Below, piece after piece: positions 43,391-52,736 of a DNA stretch of 64,000 bases; positions within the stretch are counted from its first letter, which is position 1; every line of letters starts with the position of its first letter. The stretch is taken from positions 50,337 through 114,336 of the forward strand of contig JQAY01000005.1 in the NCBI GenBank assembly GCA_001436895.1, written 5' to 3'. The notes beneath the pieces are model-generated. The model was given only the letters and a program-made list of their open reading frames with translations. It had not been told where the DNA came from and ran no database searches. The DNA is from Weissella confusa (GTDB lineage: Bacteria; Bacillota; Bacilli; Lactobacillales; Lactobacillaceae). The position numbers were made by a program, and so were the translations under genes.

Positions 43391-45109
43391 ATGGCACGGT
43401 TTCCAGAAGAACAAACAGAAATGTATTTCTGGCGGCACAAGTTACCAGAACAGATTTATGAAAAGAATAGTTTTGCAAATTTAATGGCGCACACCCCGGA
43501 ATCGGAAATGAAGGCGTTCGCCCACGAGATTTTCGAAAAACTACCACCAGAGCTACAAAATCAGCAAGATTATGATCAATGGTTGTTGGCATTGCTTGAA
43601 ATGTTGCAACAACCACATGATGTGCCCGCTGTGATGCAACAGTTGATTGCGGGGATGTTGGCCGACGACACGTTGACGGCTGGACAGCATGAGGTCTGGC
43701 AGGATATTGCGGACACGCCAACGCCGATCCAGATTGTGACTGGGCGTGCTGGGTCAGGTAAGTCCTACATGATGGCCCGATTGATTCGTTTGGCTCAGCA
43801 AGGCGATGTGAATACGATTTTGATTACGCCAACACACGCAGCTGCGACGAATGCGCGTGGTCTGGTTGAAAGGGCGATTGGTGATTTGTTGGACGAACAT
43901 GAACCAGAATATCTGTTGAAGCCGGTTGATCACGTGACGATTGCGACGGCGACAAGTTTTACGTACCGTAATCACGAAGCGATGACTGAAATTGCACGCT
44001 TAGGACATTTCTTTGATGACCCAGAACGCGCAGCCCGTTACCCAACGTACGATTTAATGATTGTGGATGAGGCGTTTGCTTCAAATGTCAGGGCCCTAAT
44101 TGATGCCATTTTGTATGGACTGGCGACAGGGTCGCAAATCTTGTTGGTGGGTGACCCAAATCAGTTGCCATCTGTTGAAAACGACCCGGTACCAATGCTG
44201 AATGCCTTGGTATTGGCTGGACTAGCGAACCGCACACCAGTCTTACAACAAATCAAGCGTGCCAATTCACCAATCATTGCAACCGTCGCTAATGCGATTT
44301 TGGATGGTGACTCAAGTACGATTGTGGCCCCAGATGAATTGATACCCGCTGAGGTGTTGCCAGAGGTCTTTTTGACGCGACCTTATACGTTTGCGCCAAT
44401 GAGTGAAACGGCGCTATTGCAGGTGGTTGAGACGGTAAAGCGAGCGTTGATTGCCGAACCGGAAAACGAAACGGTTATCTTGGTACCAACAAATGAACTA
44501 CGTCGTTTGATTAATGCAGCCGTGCAAAACGCATTGGTGGCAACACCGGTGTTACGCACTGAAGTTGGCTTGTGGGTGCGCGATGACTTAACGCTGTATC
44601 CGGGTGACCGTGTGCAAGTTATGCAAACGGTGTATGTCACGAATCAAGCCAGTGGGGCACGTGAGAAGGTTCGTATGCGTGGTGGAGACCGCATCACGGT
44701 GGTTGATGTCATGCCGGATTATGACATGGTATTGGTTCAAACGGTTGATACGGCTGATCCAATTTTGGCGGATTTGAACGAAACGAGTCAGACTGGGTTT
44801 AATCCATTTTCTTACGGGCCTAAGCTGGTCAGCGTCCGTGAAAACCTCTACCTGGGGTATGCGACGACGATTCATAAAATTCAGGGATTTACATTGGATA
44901 ATGTGATTGTTGTTTTGCCAATGATTTCAAAATTCATTACGACAAACCTGATTTATTCAGCGGTGACGCGCGCCGCCAATCATTTGGCAATTGTGGCATT
45001 TGCGAACGAATTACAGCAAACATTGGACAATCATGTGGGACATGACCGCCAAGCAATGCGCCGTGTTCAACAATTGATAACAGAAACATCTCAGACACAA
45101 TTATCATAG
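43391..45109 (+). CDS. RecD-like superfamily 1 DNA helicase
   Basis: 572-residue SF1B-type helicase, 5'-3' by family. Motif I (Walker A) GRAGSGKS at about residues 118-125, Ia ITPTHAAATNA, motif II IVDEAF, motif III LLVGDPNQLPSV, motif IV-region VILVPTNELRRLI, motif V YATTIHKIQGFTLDNVIVVLP and motif VI LIYSAVTRAANHL. The N-terminal 100 residues are short and unlike RecD2, and no recB or recC is nearby. It may process stalled forks or recombination ends. ATG 43391 follows AAAGGGGTGTGG; a GTG at 43382 in the same frame overlaps the ribosome site. Confidence 0.88.
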   Translation: MARFPEEQTEMYFWRHKLPEQIYEKNSFANLMAHTPESEMKAFAHEIFEKLPPELQNQQDYDQWLLALLEMLQQPHDVPAVMQQLIAGMLADDTLTAGQHEVWQDIADTPTPIQIVTGRAGSGKSYMMARLIRLAQQGDVNTILITPTHAAATNARGLVERAIGDLLDEHEPEYLLKPVDHVTIATATSFTYRNHEAMTEIARLGHFFDDPERAARYPTYDLMIVDEAFASNVRALIDAILYGLATGSQILLVGDPNQLPSVENDPVPMLNALVLAGLANRTPVLQQIKRANSPIIATVANAILDGDSSTIVAPDELIPAEVLPEVFLTRPYTFAPMSETALLQVVETVKRALIAEPENETVILVPTNELRRLINAAVQNALVATPVLRTEVGLWVRDDLTLYPGDRVQVMQTVYVTNQASGAREKVRMRGGDRITVVDVMPDYDMVLVQTVDTADPILADLNETSQTGFNPFSYGPKLVSVRENLYLGYATTIHKIQGFTLDNVIVVLPMISKFITTNLIYSAVTRAANHLAIVAFANELQQTLDNHVGHDRQAMRRVQQLITETSQTQLS

Positions 45110-45128
45110 TTAAATAACAACATTCATT

Positions 45129-45166
45129 GAAAGGGCGTGTTCATCATAGAAAACACGCCCTTTCTT
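45129..45166 (+). terminator. Strong hairpin after the RecD-like helicase
   Basis: Thirteen-bp perfect stem GAAAGGGCGTGTT / AACACGCCCTTTC with a ten-base loop; the following T run is short (TTTCTTC). Confidence 0.85.
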
Positions 45167-45475
45167 CAGGTAATGCGAATTGTATATCCGAAACATCGGA
45201 GCGTACCGGATTTGCACCGCTTTTTTTAAGTAAGAGTGAAGTATTCCGTATTTACGTTGTATAATATACGGTATAAAGGACTGTGGACGGCTGTGATAAA
45301 AAAATAGCTATCCGCGTGTAAGTGGTTTAAAAGATGTGAAGTTTTTTAGAATAGTCGCCAGATTTTGTAGACGTTCTGTGAAAAACGCCCAATAATCGCT
45401 TTTCTTTTGTTATTGTGTTAGGTGTACAAATAAAGAATTGATTTTGTAAAAACTATTAAGACGGGGAATAAGAAT
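45167..45475. other. Intergenic leader region before the response regulator gene
   Basis: About 310 bases without a coding frame. A TATAAT at 45260-45265 sits in an inverted repeat CCGTAT-N14-ATACGG; the same ATATACGGTATAA string recurs before fusA. This would give the response regulator an approximately 200-base leader. A second, weaker promoter (TTGTTA with TACAAAT-type -10) may lie near 45410-45440. No riboswitch or terminator pattern is recognised. Confidence 0.4.
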
Positions 45476-46228
45476 ATGAAACTTTTGATGGTCGAGGATA
45501 ACACGTCCGTTTCAGAAATGATGGGCATGTTCTTTAAGAAGGAAAACTGGGACGCTCACTACGCATACGATGGTAACGATGCTGTGACGATGTTTAATGA
45601 AGATCCAGAGTCATGGGACATGGTTATCTTGGATTTGAACTTGCCTGGTTTGGATGGTATGCAAGTTGCAGTTAAGATTCGTGAAGTATCAAAGTATGTG
45701 CCAATCATCATGTTGACGGCGCGTGATTCAGAATCAGACCAAGTGCTTGGTTTGGAAATGGGAGCTGACGACTACGTAACGAAGCCATTCAGCCCAATCA
45801 CTTTGATTGCAGGTATCAAGGCTTTGCACCGTCGTTCAGAGACTGCTGGTCAACCAGCATCTTCAGAACCAGCTGTGCACGAAGACTTTGACGTACAAAC
45901 ACGTACGTTCAAGTTGAACTCAAACACGCGTGAAGCTTACTTGAATGGTCACTTGATTCAAGATTTGACGCCAAAGGAATTCGACTTGTTGCGTGTCTTG
46001 GCTAAGAAGCAACGTCAAGTGTTCTCACGTGAGCAATTGTTGCAATTGGTATGGGACTACGAGTACTTTGGTGACGAGCGTACGGTTGATGCGCACGTTA
46101 AGAAGTTGCGTCAAAAGATCGAAAAGGTTGGTCCTCAAGTTATCCAAACCGTTTGGGGTGTTGGATATAAGTTCGACGATTCAAACGTTGCCGCTGATGA
46201 AGAGGCAGAAGCTTCTGCTAAGGCCTAA
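45476..46228 (+). CDS. OmpR-family response regulator
   Basis: Response regulator of 250 residues: receiver domain with acidic pocket VEDN, phospho-acceptor Asp53 in VILDLNLPGLDG and the Lys of TKPF; a C-terminal winged helix (LTPKEFDLLRVLAKKQRQVFSREQLL, DERTVDAHVKKLRQKIE). An acidic, alanine-rich tail of about 18 residues extends past the usual end. ATG 45476 follows ACGGGGAAT. It pairs with the histidine kinase 77 bp downstream. The signal is unknown; no target genes can be inferred from context. Confidence 0.94.
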   Translation: MKLLMVEDNTSVSEMMGMFFKKENWDAHYAYDGNDAVTMFNEDPESWDMVILDLNLPGLDGMQVAVKIREVSKYVPIIMLTARDSESDQVLGLEMGADDYVTKPFSPITLIAGIKALHRRSETAGQPASSEPAVHEDFDVQTRTFKLNSNTREAYLNGHLIQDLTPKEFDLLRVLAKKQRQVFSREQLLQLVWDYEYFGDERTVDAHVKKLRQKIEKVGPQVIQTVWGVGYKFDDSNVAADEEAEASAKA

Positions 46229-46268
46229 GCTAGTTTGAAGAGAATATAAGAGAGATTAACGAAAGATC

Positions 46269-46294
46269 ACCACGTCATCCTGGCGTGGTTTTTT
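46269..46294 (+). terminator. Terminator-like hairpin between response regulator and kinase
   Basis: Stem ACCACG / CGTGGT, 9-base loop, then TTTTTT. It ends 12 bases before the kinase start, so it may reduce kinase expression relative to the regulator and also masks the region where a ribosome site should be. Confidence 0.7.
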
Positions 46295-46305
46295 GGTAAA
46301 ACAAC

Positions 46306-47754
46306 ATGAAAATGATGTACCAGCAAATGTTGGCCTTCTTTACGGTCATCATGGCTACTCTGGTAATTGTCGGCATTTTGTTTACGCAGTTTACGACGAA
46401 GATGATTGAAGATAATACTTATCATCAATTGAATCGTTATGCGGTTGCCGTGGCTGAAGAGGCGATGCGCTTCAAGGCTGATGACGGTTCCTTTGCCTAC
46501 TTCGATACGAAGGGACTGGAAACGGATGCGTCATTGCTAGAACAACAAAATATTAGTTTTACGCTCTACAACGATGAACGTAAGTTGGTTTATCCTGAGA
46601 CACAAGCTAAGGAGACTGCTAACGTTACCGATGCAGAGTGGGCACAATTAAAGCAACATAAAATCATTCAAAAACGTGGGGCTAAGCAAGCTAATCCAGC
46701 AGATAATTCGGCAGCGAATACGATGGATGTGATGAAACCATTCTTCGACAATCAGAATAAACTGATTGCGGTGGTTGTTACCCGCGCGAATGTATCGACT
46801 GTGGCAGACAACATGGACATGCTGCGTAAAAACTTGCTGATTGCCTTCTTGGTATCAGTTGTCGTCGCGGTTATGTTGAGTTTCATTTTGTCACAATTGA
46901 TTGTTAACCGTTTGCGTTTGATTCAGTTAGTGACGCGTCGTGTTGCGGGTGGTGATTATACCGCGGCTGTTAACATGCATCGTCACGATGAAATCGGGGC
47001 TTTGGCGGAAGACGTTAACGTCATGACCAAGTCATTGGCCGAACAAGAACGTGAAATCGAAGAGCAAGAAGAACGTCGTAAGGAATTCATGGCCAATGCG
47101 TCTCACGAGATGCGTACGCCGTTGACGACCATTTCAGGAATCGTCGAAGGATTGCAATACGGGGTTATTCCTGAAGATGAAAAGATGCACTCATATGACT
47201 TGATCAAGGCCGAAGCCGACCGTTTGACGCGTTTGGTTAAGGATAACTTGGACTATGAGCGTTTGCGTCAGAACAAGGTTGTCTTGAAGAAGAAGGAATT
47301 TGATTCAGTACCAGTGATTTCAAACTTGATTGACCAGTTGGCTGGTAAGTCTGATTTAGCTGGTGATGAAATCAAGCTGCACGCTAAGACGGCAGTGCCA
47401 GTATTCGCTGACCAAGACCGCTTTATTCAAATCATCTTTAATATTGTGAACAACGCCATTCAGTTTACTGAGAATGGATTGATTACAATTGATGCTTGGC
47501 GTGAAGCTGGCGAAGCGCACTTCAAGATTTCTGATACGGGTATCGGAATGACCGAAGACCAAGTTAACAAGATTTGGGAGCGTTACTACAAGGCAGATCC
47601 ATCTCGTACGAAGAAGGGTGAGTCTGGTTTGGGGATGGCGATTATTCGTCAATTGATTGAAGTGCACGATGGTCAAATTTCGGTTGAATCACAACCAGGT
47701 GTCGGCACATCATTCCACGTCATCATTCCTGATGAGCAAAAGAAAAACGACTAA
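46306..47754 (+). CDS. Sensor histidine kinase
   Basis: Membrane histidine kinase partner of the preceding regulator. The 482-residue protein has a membrane helix at about 8-28, an extracellular sensor region of about 130 residues, a second membrane helix at about 178-198, a HAMP linker, the phospho-acceptor His267 in NASHEMRTPL, and the catalytic domain with N box NIVNNAIQFT, G1 DTGIGM and G2 GESGLGM. ATG 46306 is not preceded by a clear ribosome site; ATG codons at 46312 and 46315 are also possible starts. A terminator-like hairpin separates it from the regulator gene. Confidence 0.93.
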   Translation: MKMMYQQMLAFFTVIMATLVIVGILFTQFTTKMIEDNTYHQLNRYAVAVAEEAMRFKADDGSFAYFDTKGLETDASLLEQQNISFTLYNDERKLVYPETQAKETANVTDAEWAQLKQHKIIQKRGAKQANPADNSAANTMDVMKPFFDNQNKLIAVVVTRANVSTVADNMDMLRKNLLIAFLVSVVVAVMLSFILSQLIVNRLRLIQLVTRRVAGGDYTAAVNMHRHDEIGALAEDVNVMTKSLAEQEREIEEQEERRKEFMANASHEMRTPLTTISGIVEGLQYGVIPEDEKMHSYDLIKAEADRLTRLVKDNLDYERLRQNKVVLKKKEFDSVPVISNLIDQLAGKSDLAGDEIKLHAKTAVPVFADQDRFIQIIFNIVNNAIQFTENGLITIDAWREAGEAHFKISDTGIGMTEDQVNKIWERYYKADPSRTKKGESGLGMAIIRQLIEVHDGQISVESQPGVGTSFHVIIPDEQKKND

Positions 47755-47773
47755 TCTTCATAATTAAGACTTA

Positions 47774-47799
47774 AAGTCTCCGGTAACGGGGACTTTTTT
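47774..47799 (+). terminator. Intrinsic terminator after the histidine kinase
   Basis: Eight-bp stem AAGTCTCC / GGGGACTT with one wobble, then six T. Confidence 0.85.
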
Positions 47800-47893
47800 G
47801 TTGTACTTGAAAACGATTGTCTTATAATTTGTTAGGTTGATATCGAGATAGCGCTAAAGTCTTTTAAATACTGGACTCTAGCTATAGTTTAAT

Positions 47894-47962
47894 TGGTAGC
47901 GGTTACATTTTTTTGAAAGCGTTTCAAAAAAGTTAGTAAAAAGTGTTGTGTAAACGTTTTCA
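47894..47962. promoter_or_regulatory. Three cre-like sites before the GlcU-type gene
   Basis: TGAAAGCGTTTCAA (47914-47927) and TGTAAACGTTTTCA (47949-47962) match the CcpA cre consensus TGWAARCGYTWNCW. TGGTAGCGGTTACA (47894-47907) fits only the looser TGNNANCGNTNNCA. The last site overlaps the -35, which would give catabolite repression. Confidence 0.75.
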
Positions 47963-47974
47963 TTATGTTATTCT
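47946..47974 (+). promoter_or_regulatory. Promoter of the GlcU-type sugar uptake gene
   Basis: TTGTGT (47946-47951), 17-bp spacer, TATTCT (47969-47974); overlapped by a cre site. Confidence 0.65.
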
Positions 47975-48029
47975 AAATCTCGTTGATAAATAAACTAAAA
48001 ATATTTAAGATTGTGAAGGAAATTTTGCT

Positions 48030-48983
48030 ATGTCAATTTTGATTGCACTTATTCCTGCGTTGGCCTGGGGGTCAACGGGACTTGTTACGACTAAGATGGG
48101 TGGTACTGCTGCACAAGGAACGTTGGGAATGACGTTCGGTGCCTTCGTCTTTGGAATATTGACGTTGGGATTGTTTGTTGTCCCACAAGCTGGTATGGAG
48201 TTTGCCTTTAACCCACGCATCTGGATTGTCGGATTCGTTTCAGGTTTGTTCTGGGCAGTTGGTACGGCCGGACAATTCGTTGGGTTCAAGAAGTTGGGTG
48301 TTTCAGTTGGTAACCCACTTTCAACAGCCGGACAAATTGTTTCAAACGCTTTGATGGCTGCGGCTGTTTTGGGTGAGTGGACAACTGGTCGCATGTGGAC
48401 GTTTGGTTTGTTGGCCATCGCCGCAGTTGTGATTGGTGCTATCTTTACGGCTTTGCCAGATTCAAAGGCACCAGCCGAAGTTAACCCACAACACGACTTC
48501 AAGGGTGGTTTGGTTGCCGTTTTGATTTCAACGATTGGTTACATGATGTACTTCGTGTTCCCTAACTTGTTGAACAAGATCGGTTACATCTCAAACGCCG
48601 TTCACAACCGTCACGACGGTTTGGACTACATGACAGCCATTGTTGGACCACAATCAATTGGTCAAGTATTGGGTGCCTTCATCATCGTTATCTTCTTTAT
48701 GAAGGAAGGTAAGACGATGTTCCAAAAGGGAACTTGGATGAACATCGTGACTGGTTTGGTTTGGGCTTTGGGTAACGTCTTCATGTTTATCTCAACGGCT
48801 AACCCTAACATCGGTCAAGCAACGGCTTCAACTTTGTCACAAACTGGTATCATCGTTGGTACGTTCGGTGCCATCTACCTATTGGGTGAGAAGAAGTCAA
48901 AGCGTCAAATGGTCTTCGTTGTTATCGGAGCTATCTTGGTTGTCATCGGTGCAATCATGATTGCTAAGTTGAAGACTTTGTAA
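48030..48983 (+). CDS. GRP-family sugar uptake protein (GlcU/RbsU type)
   Basis: 317-residue membrane transporter with about ten helices, of the glucose/ribose porter (GRP) family that imports glucose or ribose by proton symport without phosphorylation. Signatures: IALIPALAWGSTGLVTTKMGG at the N-terminus, FWAVGTAGQFVGFKKLGVS, NPLSTAGQIVSNAL, and the second-half repeat LVWALGNVFMF with GQATASTLSQTGIIVG. ATG 48030 follows GTGAAGGAAA. Three cre-like sites precede it, so catabolite control is likely. A sugar kinase gene (ROK) and galM follow closely, consistent with uptake of free glucose. Confidence 0.9.
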   Translation: MSILIALIPALAWGSTGLVTTKMGGTAAQGTLGMTFGAFVFGILTLGLFVVPQAGMEFAFNPRIWIVGFVSGLFWAVGTAGQFVGFKKLGVSVGNPLSTAGQIVSNALMAAAVLGEWTTGRMWTFGLLAIAAVVIGAIFTALPDSKAPAEVNPQHDFKGGLVAVLISTIGYMMYFVFPNLLNKIGYISNAVHNRHDGLDYMTAIVGPQSIGQVLGAFIIVIFFMKEGKTMFQKGTWMNIVTGLVWALGNVFMFISTANPNIGQATASTLSQTGIIVGTFGAIYLLGEKKSKRQMVFVVIGAILVVIGAIMIAKLKTL

Positions 48984-49001
48984 TAAGAAATTAAGCGTAA
49001 C

Positions 49002-49039
49002 AGAACCCGTCGGACATAGTGCTCGACGGGTTCTTTTTT
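49002..49039 (+). terminator. Intrinsic terminator after the GlcU-type gene
   Basis: Perfect 11-bp stem AGAACCCGTCG / CGACGGGTTCT, 11-base loop, six T. Confidence 0.94.
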
Positions 49040-49111
49040 CGCAATTTTGTCCGGTTTCTACCATATCTAGCAGGTATGCTTAGAGCAAACATGTATTCGG
49101 GGGAATAAAAC

Positions 49112-50017
49112 ATGGAAGCTAATGATTATTTGGCAATTGATATTGGGGGTACGCGCATCAAGTATGCGGTACTAGATCATGCAGGAAACTTGATTGAAAA
49201 GGACGATGTGGCAACGCCGAATGAAAGTTTGGCAGAATTTGTCGCAGCGGTTCACACGATTGTTGATTTATACCGTTACCGCATTAAGGGAGTGGCAATT
49301 AGCGCACCGGGTAAGGTTGATCACAGAGATGAAACCATCTATGCGGGTGGCGCATTGCCATTCCTAGATAAGGTGAATCTAGTTGATGAGCTGCAATTGG
49401 ATATGCCAGTCGCAGTCGAAAACGATGGTAAGGCAGCCGCACTTGCGGAGCTTTGGTTGGGTAACTTGAACGGTATCGATAACGGGGCGGCAGTTGTTTT
49501 GGGGACCGGTGTTGGTGGTGGTTTGATTTTGAACGGCCGTTTGCACACGGGTACGCACTTCCAAGCTGGTGAATTAAGCTTTATGCATCGTGGTGAGGCA
49601 CGCTTTGACACGGACTCATACGGCGTTGTTGGCTCTGCAGTTCAAATGGTTTCAACGATTGCGACCATCTATGATTTGCCAGACAAGAAGGATGGCCGAG
49701 CTGTATTTGAGTTGATTAATAAGCATGACGGACCAGCATGGGATGTCTTTAAGCGTTATACAGATGACCTGGCATTGATGCTACTCAACATCCAAGCAGT
49801 AGTTGATTTGGAACGTTTCGTGATTGGCGGGGGTATCACAGCGCAACCAATTGTGGTCCAAACTATTCGTGAATCATACGAAGAATTGGTAGCGCGCCGC
49901 CCACAAGTTCGTGACGGTTTTACAACGCCGGAAATTCTACCAGCCCGTTTTGGTAATGATGCAAACTTGTTTGGTGCGTTGTACCATTTGTTGATGCGCG
50001 TTAATCATGAGGATTAA
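49112..50017 (+). CDS. ROK-family sugar kinase
   Basis: 301-residue cytoplasmic kinase of the ROK family: phosphate-binding AIDIGGTRIKYAVLD at the N-terminus, VENDGKAAALAE with the catalytic Asp, and VLGTGVGGGLILNG. The usual ROK zinc cluster (CxCGxxGCxE) is absent, as in beta-glucoside kinase and some glucokinases. No DNA-binding domain is present, so it is a kinase, not a repressor. The substrate is probably glucose or a related hexose, given GlcU, galM and pgi around it. ATG 49112 follows CGGGGGAAT. Confidence 0.87.
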   Translation: MEANDYLAIDIGGTRIKYAVLDHAGNLIEKDDVATPNESLAEFVAAVHTIVDLYRYRIKGVAISAPGKVDHRDETIYAGGALPFLDKVNLVDELQLDMPVAVENDGKAAALAELWLGNLNGIDNGAAVVLGTGVGGGLILNGRLHTGTHFQAGELSFMHRGEARFDTDSYGVVGSAVQMVSTIATIYDLPDKKDGRAVFELINKHDGPAWDVFKRYTDDLALMLLNIQAVVDLERFVIGGGITAQPIVVQTIRESYEELVARRPQVRDGFTTPEILPARFGNDANLFGALYHLLMRVNHED

Positions 50018-50140
50018 TGCCAGTTGGTATAGACCTTGAATTAGAAATTTAGTCGGAATGTCGGGCTTCAGTATGATAAAATATTCACGAGATAAGTTTT
50101 TGAGACTGTGAGCCGACATCATGAAAAGGACAACAGTAAA

Positions 50141-51169
50141 ATGACGATTACAGTAAATGATTTGGGCACAATGCCTAACGGTGAAGTTGTAAAGCAAGTG
50201 GTTATTGAGAATGCTAATGGCCACAAGCTTGGTTTGGTTTCTTGGGGAGCCTCATGGCAATTCTTGCAAACTAAGGCTGGTGATGAACTAGTTTTGGCTT
50301 ACAAGGACGCACAAGGCTACTGGGACCACGCTTACTTCTTGGGTAACGCGATTGGCCGTGTGGCTGGTCGTATTGACGGTGCTTCATTTGAGTTGAACGG
50401 TAAGACGGTCAATTTGAAGGCCAATGAAGGTAAGAACGCTTTGCACGGTGGTGAAGACAACTTTGCAACGCGTAACTGGGACTTCACGGTTGATGAGGCC
50501 GCTGGTTCAGTGACGTTTACGACAACGATGACGGAAGCTGATGATAACTTCCCTGGTACAATGCCAACATCATTGACGTACACATTCACGGACGACGATG
50601 AAGTACGTTTGGACTTCTCAGCTGAGTCTGACGAAGACACGTTGTACAACCCAACAAGCCACGCATACTTCAACCCAGCCGGGATTGATACGGATGCGCG
50701 TGAGTTGACGTTGCAATTGAAGTCACCACGTCACTTGGAATTCCGTGAGGATCAAATTCCTACGGGTAAGTTGTTGGAGACGGCTGGTACGCCATTCGAC
50801 TTCCAAACACCGGCTAAGATTGGTGACAAGATTGCTGAGATGAACGGTGCATATGATGCTAAGTTTGACGATGCTTTTGAGTTGGTTTACGAAGCTGGTA
50901 CACCATCAGCAATCGTGACGGACGAGAAGTCAGGTCGTGCAATTGAAATGACGACTGACCGTAATGCAGTTATCTTCTTCATCACGAACCCAGCTGTTGC
51001 TGACCACGAAGGTGATTTGGATTGGTTCGAAGCTAACCCATACAACGCGGTGGCCTTGGAAGCGCAAACGTTGTCAGATGCTATTCACCACCCTGAGTTT
51101 GGTGATATTGTCTTGCCAGCCGGCGAGAAGCGTTCATACACAACGACATACGCATTTAAGAATTTGTAA
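50141..51169 (+). CDS. galM: Aldose 1-epimerase
   Basis: Mutarotase converting beta to alpha anomers of aldoses. The 342-residue protein shows GASWQFLQTK, YFLGNAIGRVAGRI, the NALHGGEDNFATRNW motif with catalytic His, NPTSHAYFNPAG with the second His, and the acidic base in the C-terminal ALEAQTLSDAIHHPEF. I choose ATG 50141, ten bases after AAAAGGA; the longer frame from 50108 covers the ribosome site. It is a single-gene unit ended by a strong terminator, in a hexose-handling neighbourhood. Confidence 0.93.
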   Translation: MTITVNDLGTMPNGEVVKQVVIENANGHKLGLVSWGASWQFLQTKAGDELVLAYKDAQGYWDHAYFLGNAIGRVAGRIDGASFELNGKTVNLKANEGKNALHGGEDNFATRNWDFTVDEAAGSVTFTTTMTEADDNFPGTMPTSLTYTFTDDDEVRLDFSAESDEDTLYNPTSHAYFNPAGIDTDARELTLQLKSPRHLEFREDQIPTGKLLETAGTPFDFQTPAKIGDKIAEMNGAYDAKFDDAFELVYEAGTPSAIVTDEKSGRAIEMTTDRNAVIFFITNPAVADHEGDLDWFEANPYNAVALEAQTLSDAIHHPEFGDIVLPAGEKRSYTTTYAFKNL

Positions 51170-51174
51170 TCCAC

Positions 51175-51212
51175 ATAACGGGCATTCGTTTGACGGGTGC
51201 CCGTTATTTTTT
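51175..51212 (+). terminator. Intrinsic terminator after galM
   Basis: Perfect 10-bp stem ATAACGGGCA / TGCCCGTTAT, then T run. Confidence 0.93.
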
Positions 51213-51263
51213 ACGTCTAAAGATTATTTGGCGAAACGTTCAAAAACAAACAGGCGATATTGC

Positions 51264-51314
51264 CGAAACCGCTTTCAAGATTTTTTGGGAAGTGGTATAA
51301 TTGGTCTATACCAA
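51264..51314 (+). promoter_or_regulatory. pgi promoter with cre-like and palindromic sites
   Basis: TTTCAA (51273-51278), 17-bp spacer, TATAAT (51296-51301) with an upstream TGG. A cre-like CGAAACCGCTTTCA (51264-51277, first base off consensus) overlaps the -35, and the palindrome TTGGT-CTAT-ACCAA (51301-51314) covers the transcription start. Confidence 0.65.
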
Positions 51315-51345
51315 AAGTTATTAATGGGGAATGAGGTAATTTACA

Positions 51346-52689
51346 ATGACGACATTGAAGTTTGATACATCAAAGTTAGCCCAATTCGTTGGGGAGCAAG
51401 AGTTAGCTATGATGCAACCAATGGTTACGGTTGCGGATGAAATGCTACGTAAGGGAACTGGGGCTGGATCAGCCTACACTGACTGGCTTCACTTGCCAAC
51501 TGAATACGACAAGGATGAGTTTGCCCGTATTCAAGCAGCAGCAAAGAAAATCCAATCAGACTCAAAGGTTTTGGTTGTTATTGGAATCGGGGGTTCATAC
51601 TTGGGTGCCCGTGCGGCAATTGATTTCTTGAATGAATACTTCAACAACTACTTGCCAGATGAGCAACGCGACTTCCCACAAGTTTTGTTTGCCGGAAACT
51701 CAATTGCGCCGGCTTACTTGAACAGTTTGATCAAGGTTATCGGCGACCGCGATTTCTCAGTTAACGTGATTTCAAAGTCAGGTACGACGACTGAGCCAGC
51801 GATTGCATTCCGTGTATTCAAGCAAATGCTGGAAGAAAAGTATGGTGTTGAAGGAGCTCGCGAGCGCATCTACGCCACGACTGACGCAAAGCGTGGTGCT
51901 TTGAAGACGTTGGCTGACACGGAAGGCTACGAAGAGTTTGTTGTGCCTGATGGTGTTGGTGGTCGCTTCTCAGTTTTGACGGCTGTTGGTTTGTTGCCAA
52001 TCGCGACTGCTGGTGGTGACATTGAACAATTGATGGCTGGAGCAGCAGCTGGTGAAGCTGAATACGCTGATGCTGATTTGACGAAGAACCCAGCTTACCA
52101 ATATGCGGCTTACCGTAACATCTTGTACCGCAAGGGTTATACAACAGAATTGTTGATTAACTACGATCCAACATTGGTACAATTTGGTGAATGGTGGAAG
52201 CAATTGCAAGGTGAGTCAGAAGGTAAGGATGGCAAGGGTATCTTCCCAGCTACCGGAAACTTCTCAACGGACTTGCACAGTTTCGGACAATACATCCAAG
52301 ATGGTCGTCGCAACTTGTTTGAGACGTTGTTCCGTGTAACTGAGCCAGTAACGGACGTTGTGATTCCAGAAATGGACGCTGATGACGGTTTGGGTTACTT
52401 GCAAGGCGAGAAGATGAGCTACGTTAACCGTACGGCTTCAGAAGGAACGTTGTTGGCCCACGTTGACGGTGGTGTACCTAACATGATCGTTGAGTTGGAC
52501 AAGCAAAACGAATTTGCTTTGGGACAAGCTATCTACTTCTTTGAGGTAGCTGTTGCCATTGCTGGTTACTTGAATGGTATTAACCCATTTGACCAACCAG
52601 GTGTTGAGGCCTACAAGCGCAACATGTTTGGTTTGTTGGGTAAGCCAGGCTACGAAGAGTTGACGGCTGAATTGAAGGCACGTTTGTAA
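51346..52689 (+). CDS. pgi: Glucose-6-phosphate isomerase
   Basis: Interconverts glucose 6-phosphate and fructose 6-phosphate. At 447 residues it has normal Firmicute length. Phosphate-binding and catalytic motifs are visible: [45 protein letters not shown], the Glu-containing [16 protein letters not shown] segment and the C-terminal [14 protein letters not shown] with the catalytic Lys. ATG 51346 follows AATGAGGTAATTTACA. Strong codon bias fits high expression. Confidence 0.97.
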   Translation: MTTLKFDTSKLAQFVGEQELAMMQPMVTVADEMLRKGTGAGSAYTDWLHLPTEYDKDEFARIQAAAKKIQSDSKVLVVIGIGGSYLGARAAIDFLNEYFNNYLPDEQRDFPQVLFAGNSIAPAYLNSLIKVIGDRDFSVNVISKSGTTTEPAIAFRVFKQMLEEKYGVEGARERIYATTDAKRGALKTLADTEGYEEFVVPDGVGGRFSVLTAVGLLPIATAGGDIEQLMAGAAAGEAEYADADLTKNPAYQYAAYRNILYRKGYTTELLINYDPTLVQFGEWWKQLQGESEGKDGKGIFPATGNFSTDLHSFGQYIQDGRRNLFETLFRVTEPVTDVVIPEMDADDGLGYLQGEKMSYVNRTASEGTLLAHVDGGVPNMIVELDKQNEFALGQAIYFFEVAVAIAGYLNGINPFDQPGVEAYKRNMFGLLGKPGYEELTAELKARL

Positions 52690-52703
52690 GATAGAAGTTA
52701 ATG

Positions 52704-52736
52704 ACGGAGAACTGCAGTTGTGGTTCTTCGTTTTTT
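52704..52736 (+). terminator. Intrinsic terminator after pgi
   Basis: Nine-bp stem ACGGAGAAC / GTTCTTCGT with one wobble, 10-base loop, T6. Confidence 0.87.

Noticed and set aside
51818-52144. Antisense frames in pgi, and similar ones in citF, topB and fusA
   Set aside because: They lie opposite confidently assigned genes and show repetitive low-complexity translations typical of shadows.
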